Shown: positions 15,237-23,411 of the stretch, one piece after another
Numbering within the stretch: the stretch's first letter is position 1
Layout: each line of letters begins with the position of its first letter
Assembly: GCA_017518975.1 (NCBI GenBank)
Contig: JAFWTH010000072.1
Coordinates: 1-55,165, forward strand
Source: Clostridia bacterium
GTDB lineage: Bacteria; Bacillota; Clostridia; Oscillospirales; CAG-272
DNA: 55,165 nucleotides
Direction: 5' to 3'
Program-made: the position numbers and the translations under genes
The notes under the pieces: generated by a model
Databases searched by the model: none
Told to the model about the DNA's origin: nothing
Seen by the model: only the letters and a program-made list of their open reading frames with translations

Positions 15237-16175
15237 ATGAAAATGGCTAACGTTTACAAAGGAACTCTCGGACTGATAGGAAACACACCGCTCGTCGAGA
15301 CGGTCAATCTGGAACATGAACTCGGACTCGAGGCGACCCTGATCGTCAAGCTCGAATACTTCAACCCCGCCGGAAGCGTCAAGGACAGGATCGCGAAAGC
15401 GATGATCGAGGACGCGGAGGAAAAAGGGCTTCTCAAAGAGGGCTCCGTCATCATCGAGCCCACCTCGGGCAACACCGGGATCGGTCTCGCCGCGATTGCC
15501 GCGGCGAAGGGCTATCGCATCATCCTCACGATGCCCGAGACGATGAGCGTTGAGAGAAGGAACATACTGAAAGCGTACGGCGCGGAGATCGTCCTGACCG
15601 AAGGAACGAAGGGGATGAAGGGCGCAATCGCCAAGGCGGACGAGCTTGCCGCCGAGATCCCGGACAGCTTTATCCCCGGTCAGTTCGTCAACCCGGCGAA
15701 CCCGGCGATCCACAAGGCGACGACGGGCCCCGAGATCTGGCGCGATACCGACGGCGCGGTCGATATCTTCGTTGCGGGTGTCGGAACGGGCGGAACGGTG
15801 ACGGGCGCCGGCGAATATCTGAAAGAACAGAAACCGTCGGTCAAAGTAGTGGCGGTAGAACCCGCTACGTCCCCCGTCCTTTCGGAGGGCAAGTCGGGGC
15901 CGCACAAGATCCAGGGGATAGGCGCGGGGTTCGTTCCCGACGTCCTGAACACGGCGGTATACGACGAGGTCTTCCCCGTCGCAAACGAGGACGCGTTCGC
16001 AACGGCAAAGCTCCTCGCGAAAAAAGAGGGCATCTCGGTCGGAATCTCCTCCGGCGCGGCGCTTTTCGCCGCGATCGGAGAAGCAAAAAAGCCGGAAAAC
16101 AAAGGTAAAACGATCGTCGCCCTTCTCCCCGACAGCGGAGACAGATACTATTCCACCCCGCTCTTTACGGAATGA
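15237..16175 (+). CDS. cysK: Cysteine synthase A (O-acetylserine sulfhydrylase)
   Basis: This 312-residue beta-family PLP enzyme has PLP lysine K49 (NPAGSVKDR), the phosphate-cradling [11 protein letters not shown] (75-85), and [16 protein letters not shown]. The C-terminal ligand loop DSGDRYYST is conserved, as in CysK. It makes cysteine from O-acetylserine and sulfide. In many Bacillota CysK also binds CymR, which would fit the Rrf2 regulator across the divergent promoter. Either ATG 15237 or ATG 15243 could be the start; AAGGAG lies 4 or 10 bases upstream. A strong terminator follows. Confidence 0.96.
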   Translation: MKMANVYKGTLGLIGNTPLVETVNLEHELGLEATLIVKLEYFNPAGSVKDRIAKAMIEDAEEKGLLKEGSVIIEPTSGNTGIGLAAIAAAKGYRIILTMPETMSVERRNILKAYGAEIVLTEGTKGMKGAIAKADELAAEIPDSFIPGQFVNPANPAIHKATTGPEIWRDTDGAVDIFVAGVGTGGTVTGAGEYLKEQKPSVKVVAVEPATSPVLSEGKSGPHKIQGIGAGFVPDVLNTAVYDEVFPVANEDAFATAKLLAKKEGISVGISSGAALFAAIGEAKKPENKGKTIVALLPDSGDRYYSTPLFTE

Positions 16176-16192
16176 TTTTGCGGTAATTTTCA

Positions 16193-16225
16193 AGGACGGT
16201 CAATCCCGATTTGACCGTCCTTTTT
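16193..16225 (+). terminator. Intrinsic terminator of the metY-cysK operon
   Basis: Perfect 11-bp stem (AGGACGGTCAA / TTGACCGTCCT), 7-base loop, then TTTT. Confidence 0.9.
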
Positions 16226-16252
16226 GCTTTTTCCCGCTTCGTATGATATACT
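16224..16252 (+). promoter_or_regulatory. Promoter of the first SLH beta-helix gene
   Basis: TTGCTT at 16224-16229 (starting in the terminator T-run), 17-base spacer, TATACT at 16247-16252, 31 bases before ATG 16284. Confidence 0.6.
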
Positions 16253-16283
16253 TGATTCAGAAAGTTTTGCGCGAGGATAAAAG

Positions 16284-19022
16284 ATGAAAAAAACACTGTC
16301 AGTACTGTTTTGCGTTCTGATGATCGCTTTTGCCGCGGCGGAGGCGATCAACTCGCTCCCCGCTTCGGGTTTCTCGGACGTAGGGGACGACAGGTGGAGC
16401 GCGTCTTCGATCGAATACGCCGTAAAAAAAAGCTATATGAACGGCGTCGGAGGCGGACTGTTCGATCCCGGCGGACGTCTTACCCGCGCCATGGTCGCCA
16501 CCGTCCTGTGGCGCCGCGGGGGCTGCCCCGCGCCGACCGTTCCGAGCGGCTTTACCGACGTCGCCTGCAGCGCGTGGTACGCCGACGCCGTGGCGTGGGC
16601 AGAGGAATCCGGAATCGTAAACGGAACGACGGCGACGACGTTCGCTCCTGACGCTTTCATCACGAGAGAACAGCTCGCGGCCATGATGTTCAGATTCTCG
16701 GGGACCGCGCCGATATCCATTCCCGAACGCGCGGATCTCTCACCGTTCGCCGACGGCGGGACCGTATCGGTCTGGGCGAAGGAAGCGCTCGGCTGGGCGG
16801 TCGAAGCCGGACTGATTAACGGCACGGGTTGCGGTCTGCTCGCTCCGGGCGGATTCGCGACGCGTGAGCAATTCGCTGCGATAATGGAAAGATACGATAA
16901 GACGTTCACGCTGATCTATTCAGAACCCGTCGTTTTATCGCGCTATACGGAAAAAGAATACCCGATCGTCACCGACGCCGATTTTTACGTATCGACGGAC
17001 GGAAATGACGAGAACGACGGCTCGTTCGAGGCGCCGTTCAGAACGTTCGAACGCGCGGCGGAGGCCGTACGCGATTCGGATAAATTCATGAGAAGCGGAA
17101 TCACGGTCGCCTTTATGGCGGGAGAATACGGTCCGCTTGATCTGACGCTTACCGACGAGGACTCGGGAACCGCGGAGTGCCCGGTCACTTACTGCAAATA
17201 CGGCGACGGGGACGTCGTTTTCTCGGACGGGTTCGACTATCCCTCAGAGGATTTTGAGCCGCTCTCGGACGCGGAAAAAACCCTTTTCAACGAAAAAGAA
17301 ACGGACAAGATCAAAAAGACCGACGTCTCGTCCGCCGTCGCCGCCGGTACCGATCCGGAAAACGCCGTACTGTTTGATGAAAACGGTCTTCTCGACGAGG
17401 CGCGCTATCCGAACAAATTCCCGGACGATACGGATCAGCTTCTCTGCGCCGGCGAGTACGACGGACCCAAGACGATGAAAATCTCCTCTCCCATCCTTGC
17501 CCGCAAACTCGCGAGGTATTCCCCCGAAGAATTCAGAACGATGAAGATACGCGGCTATATCCTTGCGGGATACCGCAAAGACACGTTCACCGCTTCCGGA
17601 TACGACGCGGGGGATAATATCCTGACGGTTATCGGATGTCTGACCTCTCCGTATGACAATGATTTGAGAGATTGGTCCGGCGTGACGGGAACGGGTATCG
17701 AGATCTGCGTCACAAATATTCCGTACGAGCTCGACCGGAAAAACGAATACTGGATCGATCCCGGAACAAATACGCTTTACGTTTACGAACCCGACGGAAC
17801 GTATTCGATTCCGTCCGGCGGGACAATGATCACCATGAGCGGAGTGAACCACGTGACGTTCAGCGGACTGACGTTCAGAAACAGCGGCGGCGGGTTCATC
17901 GACGCGGAGATGTGCCGCGACGTCACGCTCGAACTCTGCTCTTTCCTCAACACGTCCGCCGACAGAGGCGTTTCGTTCCGCGACCATCCGTCCGACGTTC
18001 CGATGGATCTCGAGGTAAGAGAGTGTACGTTTGCGAACTCTTACGGTCACGCGCTTTACGTCGACGGACGCAATACGGGCGAGCACCGTTTTGACAAGAG
18101 AGAAAACGTCGTATTTGACAACAATCTCGTCAGGACTGCGAATATGGTCTCCGACGTCATGAACGGCGTCCACTTCGAGAAATGCGGCGGCGTCGAAGTG
18201 ACGCACAACCGCTTCGAGAGGTGCTCGCGCGGAGCCGTTTCGTTCGGCCAGTCATACGACATACTCGTCGAGTACAACGATTTCGATTCCGCGCTGTGCG
18301 ACTCGCACGACGGCGGAGTGATCTATACGGAATGGATCTGCGACGCGAGGAACTGCGTCGTCCGATACAACTTCTTCGGTTACGTTCAGTCCCGCGGAGC
18401 CGGTCAGTACGGACTCTACCTCGACGAGTTCTCGAGCGGATTCGAGATTTACTCCAATCTGTTTTACAAAACGGGCAATTACGGCGCGATGTTCTCGCTC
18501 GGACGGGACAACGTCTTCCGAGACAACGTTCTGGTTCAGGACGAATACAACGGGACCGTATGGTGGGGCGCGAGCACCCGGGATCAGATCGACGAAGCGG
18601 GTTCGGTCGAGGCGGCGCGCGCAGGATCGTGGGATATAAAAAACGGAGAACGCTATTGGAACGAGTTTTTCGACAACTGTAAAAATTATCCCGGATACAG
18701 GTCCGTCATTGAAGAAAGATGGCCCGAAATGCTCCGGATCCATCTTGATTACGACCGGATCGACGACCCGTATTTCGCGCTCAATCAGACGACCTCCGTG
18801 ACAGACAACGTTATAATAAGAAACGACCTTATCCTTCCCTCCGCCGACGGAATGTTCGCTCCGCCCCGGACGTATGAGAAGATCTACGCGGCTTTCGAGA
18901 GGAACCGGGCGTTCACTCTGAGGGAAAATCCGGTCTTCGTCAACCCGACAAAGGGCGATTACCGCATCCGCGCGGGGGCGGATTTCCCGGATATCCGTTT
19001 TGAAAAAATCGGAAGATACTGA
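16284..19022 (+). CDS. SLH-anchored right-handed beta-helix protein 1
   Basis: This is a 912-residue secreted protein. Residues 1-22 look like a signal peptide, then three SLH domains (to about 205) bind the secondary wall polymer. From about 230 the pattern DFYVSTDGNDENDGSFEAPF followed by VAFMAGEYGPLDLTL is the opening of pectin-lyase-like parallel beta-helices (DUF1565/GH141-like). ARYPN near 373 and short asparagine-ladder repeats such as VVRYNFFGYV continue the helix, and the tail ends FEKIGRY. Such folds bind or cut polysaccharides; no catalytic triad can be assigned from sequence alone. It has its own promoter and terminator. A 98-bp stretch is identical to paralogue 2. Confidence 0.85.
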   Translation: MKKTLSVLFCVLMIAFAAAEAINSLPASGFSDVGDDRWSASSIEYAVKKSYMNGVGGGLFDPGGRLTRAMVATVLWRRGGCPAPTVPSGFTDVACSAWYADAVAWAEESGIVNGTTATTFAPDAFITREQLAAMMFRFSGTAPISIPERADLSPFADGGTVSVWAKEALGWAVEAGLINGTGCGLLAPGGFATREQFAAIMERYDKTFTLIYSEPVVLSRYTEKEYPIVTDADFYVSTDGNDENDGSFEAPFRTFERAAEAVRDSDKFMRSGITVAFMAGEYGPLDLTLTDEDSGTAECPVTYCKYGDGDVVFSDGFDYPSEDFEPLSDAEKTLFNEKETDKIKKTDVSSAVAAGTDPENAVLFDENGLLDEARYPNKFPDDTDQLLCAGEYDGPKTMKISSPILARKLARYSPEEFRTMKIRGYILAGYRKDTFTASGYDAGDNILTVIGCLTSPYDNDLRDWSGVTGTGIEICVTNIPYELDRKNEYWIDPGTNTLYVYEPDGTYSIPSGGTMITMSGVNHVTFSGLTFRNSGGGFIDAEMCRDVTLELCSFLNTSADRGVSFRDHPSDVPMDLEVRECTFANSYGHALYVDGRNTGEHRFDKRENVVFDNNLVRTANMVSDVMNGVHFEKCGGVEVTHNRFERCSRGAVSFGQSYDILVEYNDFDSALCDSHDGGVIYTEWICDARNCVVRYNFFGYVQSRGAGQYGLYLDEFSSGFEIYSNLFYKTGNYGAMFSLGRDNVFRDNVLVQDEYNGTVWWGASTRDQIDEAGSVEAARAGSWDIKNGERYWNEFFDNCKNYPGYRSVIEERWPEMLRIHLDYDRIDDPYFALNQTTSVTDNVIIRNDLILPSADGMFAPPRTYEKIYAAFERNRAFTLRENPVFVNPTKGDYRIRAGADFPDIRFEKIGRY
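17112..17209 (+). repeat. 98-bp exact repeat shared by beta-helix genes 1 and 2 (copy a)
   Basis: The segment encoding MAGEYGPLDLTLTDED and onward to YCKYGDGD is identical base for base to 21524-21621, while flanking sequence on both sides differs. This suggests gene conversion between the paralogues. Confidence 0.85.
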
Positions 19023-19035
19023 AAGCCCGAAAACA

Positions 19036-19069
19036 GGGGAAGGAGTCAAAAGACTTCTTCCCCGTTTTT
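19036..19069 (+). terminator. Intrinsic terminator after beta-helix gene 1
   Basis: Stem GGGGAAGGAGTC / GACTTCTTCCCC with one G-T pair, AAAA loop, then GTTTTTA. Confidence 0.85.
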
Positions 19070-19084
19070 ATTGCTTATTAATTA

Positions 19085-19113
19085 TTGAACAATGTTATTA
19101 CATATGGTATACT
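19085..19113 (+). promoter_or_regulatory. Promoter for the lipoprotein/beta-helix operon
   Basis: TTGAAC (19085-19090), 17-base spacer, TATACT (19108-19113). A second TATACT copy occurs about 20 bases further on without a clear -35. Confidence 0.65.
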
Positions 19114-19158
19114 TGTCTTATACGGTATACTCCGTAAATGTTTTTTCGAGGTAAAGTT

Positions 19159-20652
19159 ATGAAAAAGAAGATCATTGCAATGCTTCTCGTCTCGGTGTTC
19201 GTTGCCGCTTGCTTTGCGGGATGCGCGAAAAAGAATGACACCAAAGCGACGGAGAGCGAATCGGTCCCCGTGGAATCGGCTCAAAACACCGAGTCAGAGG
19301 AAGTGACCGGGATCCGCGCCCACGTGGACGAGCTTGCCTCCGAGGTGGATTACAACGGCAAGTCGTTCGTTTATATGGGCGGTCAGAGCGTCAACTTTCC
19401 CACCAAAGAGGAAGAGACCGGCGAGATCACGAGCGACGCTCTTTACTACCGTCAGCGCGATATCGTCTCTCTGTTCGGAGTCGACTGGGAGAACGTTAAT
19501 CTTGAAGGAAGCGAAGAAGCAAAACAATCGATGATCGACGAGGTCATGGCGGGCGGAGACTCGTACGATCTCGTCAACGGATTCGTAAGATCGGTCGGAA
19601 GGCCGACCCTGAACGCGGGCGTCCTGCGCGAGGTCCAGGATCTCGAAACGATTGATCTCGACCAAATATGGTGGAATCAGTCGATAAGGACGAATTATTC
19701 TCTCAGAGGAAAACTGTACTTCCTCATGGGTCCGATAAACGTATATAACTACCTTGACACGCACGTCGTCATCTTCAACAAGAGAGTTACGCATATGTTC
19801 GGGATAAACGACGCCGATATCTACCAAAGCGTAAAAGACGGAAAGTGGACGATCGATAAAATGTTCGCGTTCGCTGAAGCCATCCCTGAGAACGGAACGG
19901 GCAAAGGCGTTTACAAATACGCATATCCCGAGGGACTTCCGTTTCTCTTCGGCGCGGGATATACGATAACCCACTTTGACGAGGACGGGGTTCCCTACGT
20001 TGAGAGCACTCTTCCGAGAGAGTACTCCGACCTCGCGGACAAAATAGTTCCCGTTTTCGCCGACCCGGCGAAATCGGCGTTCGAAAACCCGAAAAACAAA
20101 GAGGATTTTGAAGAGAAATACGGAATGACCGTTGAGGATCTCTTTAACTCAGATCTTGCGCTGTTCATGTTCCCGGAGACGGCTGCCGCACAGTATATGA
20201 GGAGTTACGACGTTCCGTTCGGCATCCTTCCGATCCCGAAACTGACTGAGGGGCAGTCCGAGTATTACTGCTCCGCTTCCTCATGGTCCACCGGAGCCGT
20301 ATACATACTGAAGACCGCGCGCGACGTCGAGATGATCAGCAGGATCACCGAAGCGATGGCGGCGCTGTCGCAGATCTACGTGAAAGACGCTTACTACGAC
20401 AAACTGCTCAAAGCGCAGTCGATCTTCGATCTTGAGTCCGCGGAAATGCTCGATATAATCTTCTCGAGCAAGATCTACGATATGGCCGATCTGTACTGCG
20501 GAGGAGACATAGACAATCTCGGCGATTACATTAAGATCCTTGTGAACGGTTTCACTTACGACAATTCGAACCTTGCGTCCGATTACAGAGCGAACGCGAG
20601 GATCGTCGCAATGAATATCAAGGAAATGATGAGGACGCTTGATAACAACTGA
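19159..20652 (+). CDS. Extracellular solute-binding lipoprotein (ABC family 1), orphan
   Basis: This 497-residue protein has a lipoprotein signal ending FAGC (lipidated C22), a Ser/Glu-rich linker, and a two-lobed family-1 sugar-binding-like body. Supporting stretches are YRQRDIVSLFGVDWENV, KLYFLMGPINVYNYLDTHVVIFNK and the hinge-like YDVPFGILPIPKLTEGQSEYY. These proteins deliver oligosaccharides to ABC permeases, but no permease or ATPase gene is nearby. It instead lies between SLH beta-helix genes and 43 bases before the second one, suggesting it captures products they release or is a surface glycan-binding protein. ATG 19159 follows CGAGGT; the frame from 19138 is rejected. Confidence 0.85.
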   Translation: MKKKIIAMLLVSVFVAACFAGCAKKNDTKATESESVPVESAQNTESEEVTGIRAHVDELASEVDYNGKSFVYMGGQSVNFPTKEEETGEITSDALYYRQRDIVSLFGVDWENVNLEGSEEAKQSMIDEVMAGGDSYDLVNGFVRSVGRPTLNAGVLREVQDLETIDLDQIWWNQSIRTNYSLRGKLYFLMGPINVYNYLDTHVVIFNKRVTHMFGINDADIYQSVKDGKWTIDKMFAFAEAIPENGTGKGVYKYAYPEGLPFLFGAGYTITHFDEDGVPYVESTLPREYSDLADKIVPVFADPAKSAFENPKNKEDFEEKYGMTVEDLFNSDLALFMFPETAAAQYMRSYDVPFGILPIPKLTEGQSEYYCSASSWSTGAVYILKTARDVEMISRITEAMAALSQIYVKDAYYDKLLKAQSIFDLESAEMLDIIFSSKIYDMADLYCGGDIDNLGDYIKILVNGFTYDNSNLASDYRANARIVAMNIKEMMRTLDNN

Positions 20653-20695
20653 CAGCCGCCAAAACAGCGAACGATTTAACGGAGAAGAACTGAAA

Positions 20696-23353
20696 ATGAA
20701 AAAAATAGTTTCTTTTATTCTCTCCCTTGTGATGTCAGCTGCAGTTTTCGCCGTATTGCCCTCCTCGGCCGCAAAGATCTCGTTTTCAGACGTCGCGCCG
20801 GACCGCTGGAGCGCGGCGTCGATCGGATACGCCGTTGATAAAGGGTATATGAACGGCGTGGGCGACGGAAAGTTCGATCCGAAAGGATCGCTGACCCGCG
20901 CCATGGTCGCAACAGTACTCTGGCGCCGCGAAGGCAGCCCCACACCGACCGCTCCGAGCGGATTTACCGACGTCCCCGCGGGGGCGTGGTACGCCGACGC
21001 CGTGGCGTGGGCAAAGGGAACGGGCGTCGTCAACGGGATGACCGAGACGACGTTCGCCCCGGACGCTTTCATCACGAGAGAACAGCTCGCAACGATGCTG
21101 TTCCGCTTCTCGTCATCCGCCCCCGTCTCCGTCCCCGGCCGCGCGGATCTCTCCGCTTTTTCTGACGGAGCGAAAGTCTCGTCCTGGGCGAAAGAAGCGC
21201 TCGAATGGGCGGTACAGGCGGGCCTCGTCAACGGAATGGACGGAAACCGTCTTTTGCCCTCCGGCAACGCGACGCGCGAGCAGTTCGCCGCCATAATCGA
21301 GAGATATGACGGATCGTTCGATCTCGTATTTAACGAACCCGTCCTCCGCTCTCATTATACGGAACCCGAATATCCGCTCGTAACGAACGCGGACTTCTAC
21401 GTATCGGTCAGCGGAGACGATTCGAACGACGGGTCGTTCGATCATCCTTTCAGAACGTGGGAGCGCGCGCGCGACGCCTTAAGATCGCTTGACAGATCGG
21501 GACGCGACGGCGTGACCGTGGCGTTTATGGCGGGAGAATACGGTCCGCTTGATCTGACGCTTACCGACGAGGACTCGGGAACCGCGGAGTGCCCGGTCAC
21601 TTACTGCAAATACGGCGACGGAGACGTCACGTTCAACAACGGAGTAACGCTGAGAAAAGATGAATTTAAGCCGATAACGGATGAGGAAAAAGCTCTGTTC
21701 CCCGCCAAGGCGCAGAACAGCATTATGAGGCTTGATCTTGACGGTTATTTCCCGGGCGGAATGCCCGCCGGGCTTGCGATCTTCGGAGACAGCGGCCCTA
21801 TCTGGGAGGCGCGGTATCCCGACATGTTCGAGGGCGTCGACAGCTATTTGAAGAATGTGCTTGTAATCCCCTCAAGCGAACCGAATTACTACGGAATGGA
21901 AGTTTCCATCGGTCCCGCGATGTCGCGTCTTCTTCTCAACAAGGTCAACTACTTCAAAAATATGAAAATGACCGGCTATATCATGTACGGCTGGAGAGTA
22001 GACACGTTCTATATTGCGAATTATGACAAAGAAACGACCGTCATCACTCTCGACGATACCCGTCTTCCGAGCGATTTCCCATCCGTCGGTATCCGCACGC
22101 CTCAGATGATGCTCAGCGATATTTATTTCGAGAATTCTCCCGATTTTCTCGACGCGGAGGGTGAGTACTGGTACGACCCCGACTCAAACGTAATCTATAT
22201 CTACGAGCCGGACGACGAGTACACCATAGGTCTTTACGGCAGTTTCCTCACGCTGAACGACGCCGATTTCACCTCGTTCGTCGGGCTGGATTTCAAGAGC
22301 AACCGTGAAGGCAACGCGATAAACGTGCGGGACTCCGAAAACATCACGATCTCGGGATGTGAGATCAGCGGCGTATACAGCTGTCTGCAGGCGTCGGGCT
22401 CTTCCGACCGGTTCACCGTCTCCGGATGCGATCTCTCGAGATTCACCGGTCACTGCATCCGTCTGGGACAGACGAATCACAAAGCTACGCTCGAATCGAA
22501 TCACGTTCTGATCGACAACAATTATATCCACGATTACGGTCTTTCAAAGTTATTCAATAATCAGGCGATCATGGACGGCTCGATAGGCGCCGTTATCTCC
22601 CACAACGTGTTCAAGAACAGCCCGAACGGAGCGATCAATCTCGGTATGCTGAGCACGATCGAGTATAACGTCTTCGACAATATGATGACGTCCACGCAGG
22701 ATTTCGGGGTCATATACACCTGGAACGCGATCTCAAGCTCGCGCGGAAACACGATCAGATACAATCTGTTCGGCACTATCGATAAGATGTTCGGCAACGC
22801 GTTCGGCATATATATCGACGACTTTACTCAGGAGCAGTATATTTACGGGAACCTGTTCTATCACTCGTCTCTTATGCTCCACAACGCGCGCGATCAGTTC
22901 GTCCACGACAACGTTTTCATAAAGAGTTATTTCAACACCAACGGATTCGGCTTTGTGGAGGACGGCAAGCTGAAAGAAGGCCTGCTCCCGGACGGCACGG
23001 GCTGGGAGGATCTTTACAGAAGATACTATCTCAACCGCGTCAACGAGGGCGAAGAAGGTTATGAGATCTGGCGCGAGACTTTCCCGTCGCTTTACGTATT
23101 CAAGCCCGACGTTGAAAACCCGTTCGTCTACGAGAGCATCTTCTGCCCGTGGGATTCGATCCATAACAATGTCGTGTTCGGTTCCGGCTTCAACGTCGCA
23201 GACGAGGTCAAGCAGTACGGCGAGGTCTACGACAATCTGATCTTAACGGAGGAGGAGAATCCCTTCTTCGTGAACCCGACGCTCGGCGATTATACGCTGA
23301 AAGAAGGCGTGACTTCCTTCAGTATCCCGTTCGAGAAAATCGGAAGATACTGA
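20696..23353 (+). CDS. SLH-anchored right-handed beta-helix protein 2
   Basis: This 885-residue protein has signal peptide 1-25 (FILSLVMSAAVFAVLPSSAA), three SLH domains to about 205, then a parallel beta-helix from DFYVSVSGDDSNDGSF. It carries ARYPD, NYFKNMKMTGYIMYGWRVDT, ENITISGCEISGVYS and tail IPFEKIGRY. It is colinear with protein 3 over the whole length, and the two form a subtype distinct from proteins 1, 4 and 5 (ARYPD instead of ARYPN, same YGWRVD block). ATG 20696 has GGAG 11 bases upstream; the frame from 20639 would overlap the lipoprotein gene. Predicted polysaccharide-binding or lyase-like function; catalytic residues not assigned. Confidence 0.85.
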   Translation: MKKIVSFILSLVMSAAVFAVLPSSAAKISFSDVAPDRWSAASIGYAVDKGYMNGVGDGKFDPKGSLTRAMVATVLWRREGSPTPTAPSGFTDVPAGAWYADAVAWAKGTGVVNGMTETTFAPDAFITREQLATMLFRFSSSAPVSVPGRADLSAFSDGAKVSSWAKEALEWAVQAGLVNGMDGNRLLPSGNATREQFAAIIERYDGSFDLVFNEPVLRSHYTEPEYPLVTNADFYVSVSGDDSNDGSFDHPFRTWERARDALRSLDRSGRDGVTVAFMAGEYGPLDLTLTDEDSGTAECPVTYCKYGDGDVTFNNGVTLRKDEFKPITDEEKALFPAKAQNSIMRLDLDGYFPGGMPAGLAIFGDSGPIWEARYPDMFEGVDSYLKNVLVIPSSEPNYYGMEVSIGPAMSRLLLNKVNYFKNMKMTGYIMYGWRVDTFYIANYDKETTVITLDDTRLPSDFPSVGIRTPQMMLSDIYFENSPDFLDAEGEYWYDPDSNVIYIYEPDDEYTIGLYGSFLTLNDADFTSFVGLDFKSNREGNAINVRDSENITISGCEISGVYSCLQASGSSDRFTVSGCDLSRFTGHCIRLGQTNHKATLESNHVLIDNNYIHDYGLSKLFNNQAIMDGSIGAVISHNVFKNSPNGAINLGMLSTIEYNVFDNMMTSTQDFGVIYTWNAISSSRGNTIRYNLFGTIDKMFGNAFGIYIDDFTQEQYIYGNLFYHSSLMLHNARDQFVHDNVFIKSYFNTNGFGFVEDGKLKEGLLPDGTGWEDLYRRYYLNRVNEGEEGYEIWRETFPSLYVFKPDVENPFVYESIFCPWDSIHNNVVFGSGFNVADEVKQYGEVYDNLILTEEENPFFVNPTLGDYTLKEGVTSFSIPFEKIGRY
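21524..21621 (+). repeat. 98-bp exact repeat shared by beta-helix genes 1 and 2 (copy b)
   Basis: Identical to 17112-17209. It begins at TTTATGGCGGGAG and ends at TACGGCGACGG. Confidence 0.85.
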
Positions 23354-23357
23354 ACGT

Positions 23358-23392
23358 ATTATCCTGTTTGCGGACTCCGCAAACAGGATAAT
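23358..23392 (+). other. Perfect 16-bp hairpin without T-tract
   Basis: ATTATCCTGTTTGCGG pairs perfectly with CCGCAAACAGGATAAT around a 3-base ACT loop, starting 4 bases after the stop of beta-helix gene 2 and 19 bases before the next start. The lack of a T-run argues for an attenuating or 3'-protecting element rather than a full terminator. Confidence 0.6.
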
Positions 23393-23411
23393 TATTAACG
23401 AGGTGTATTGA

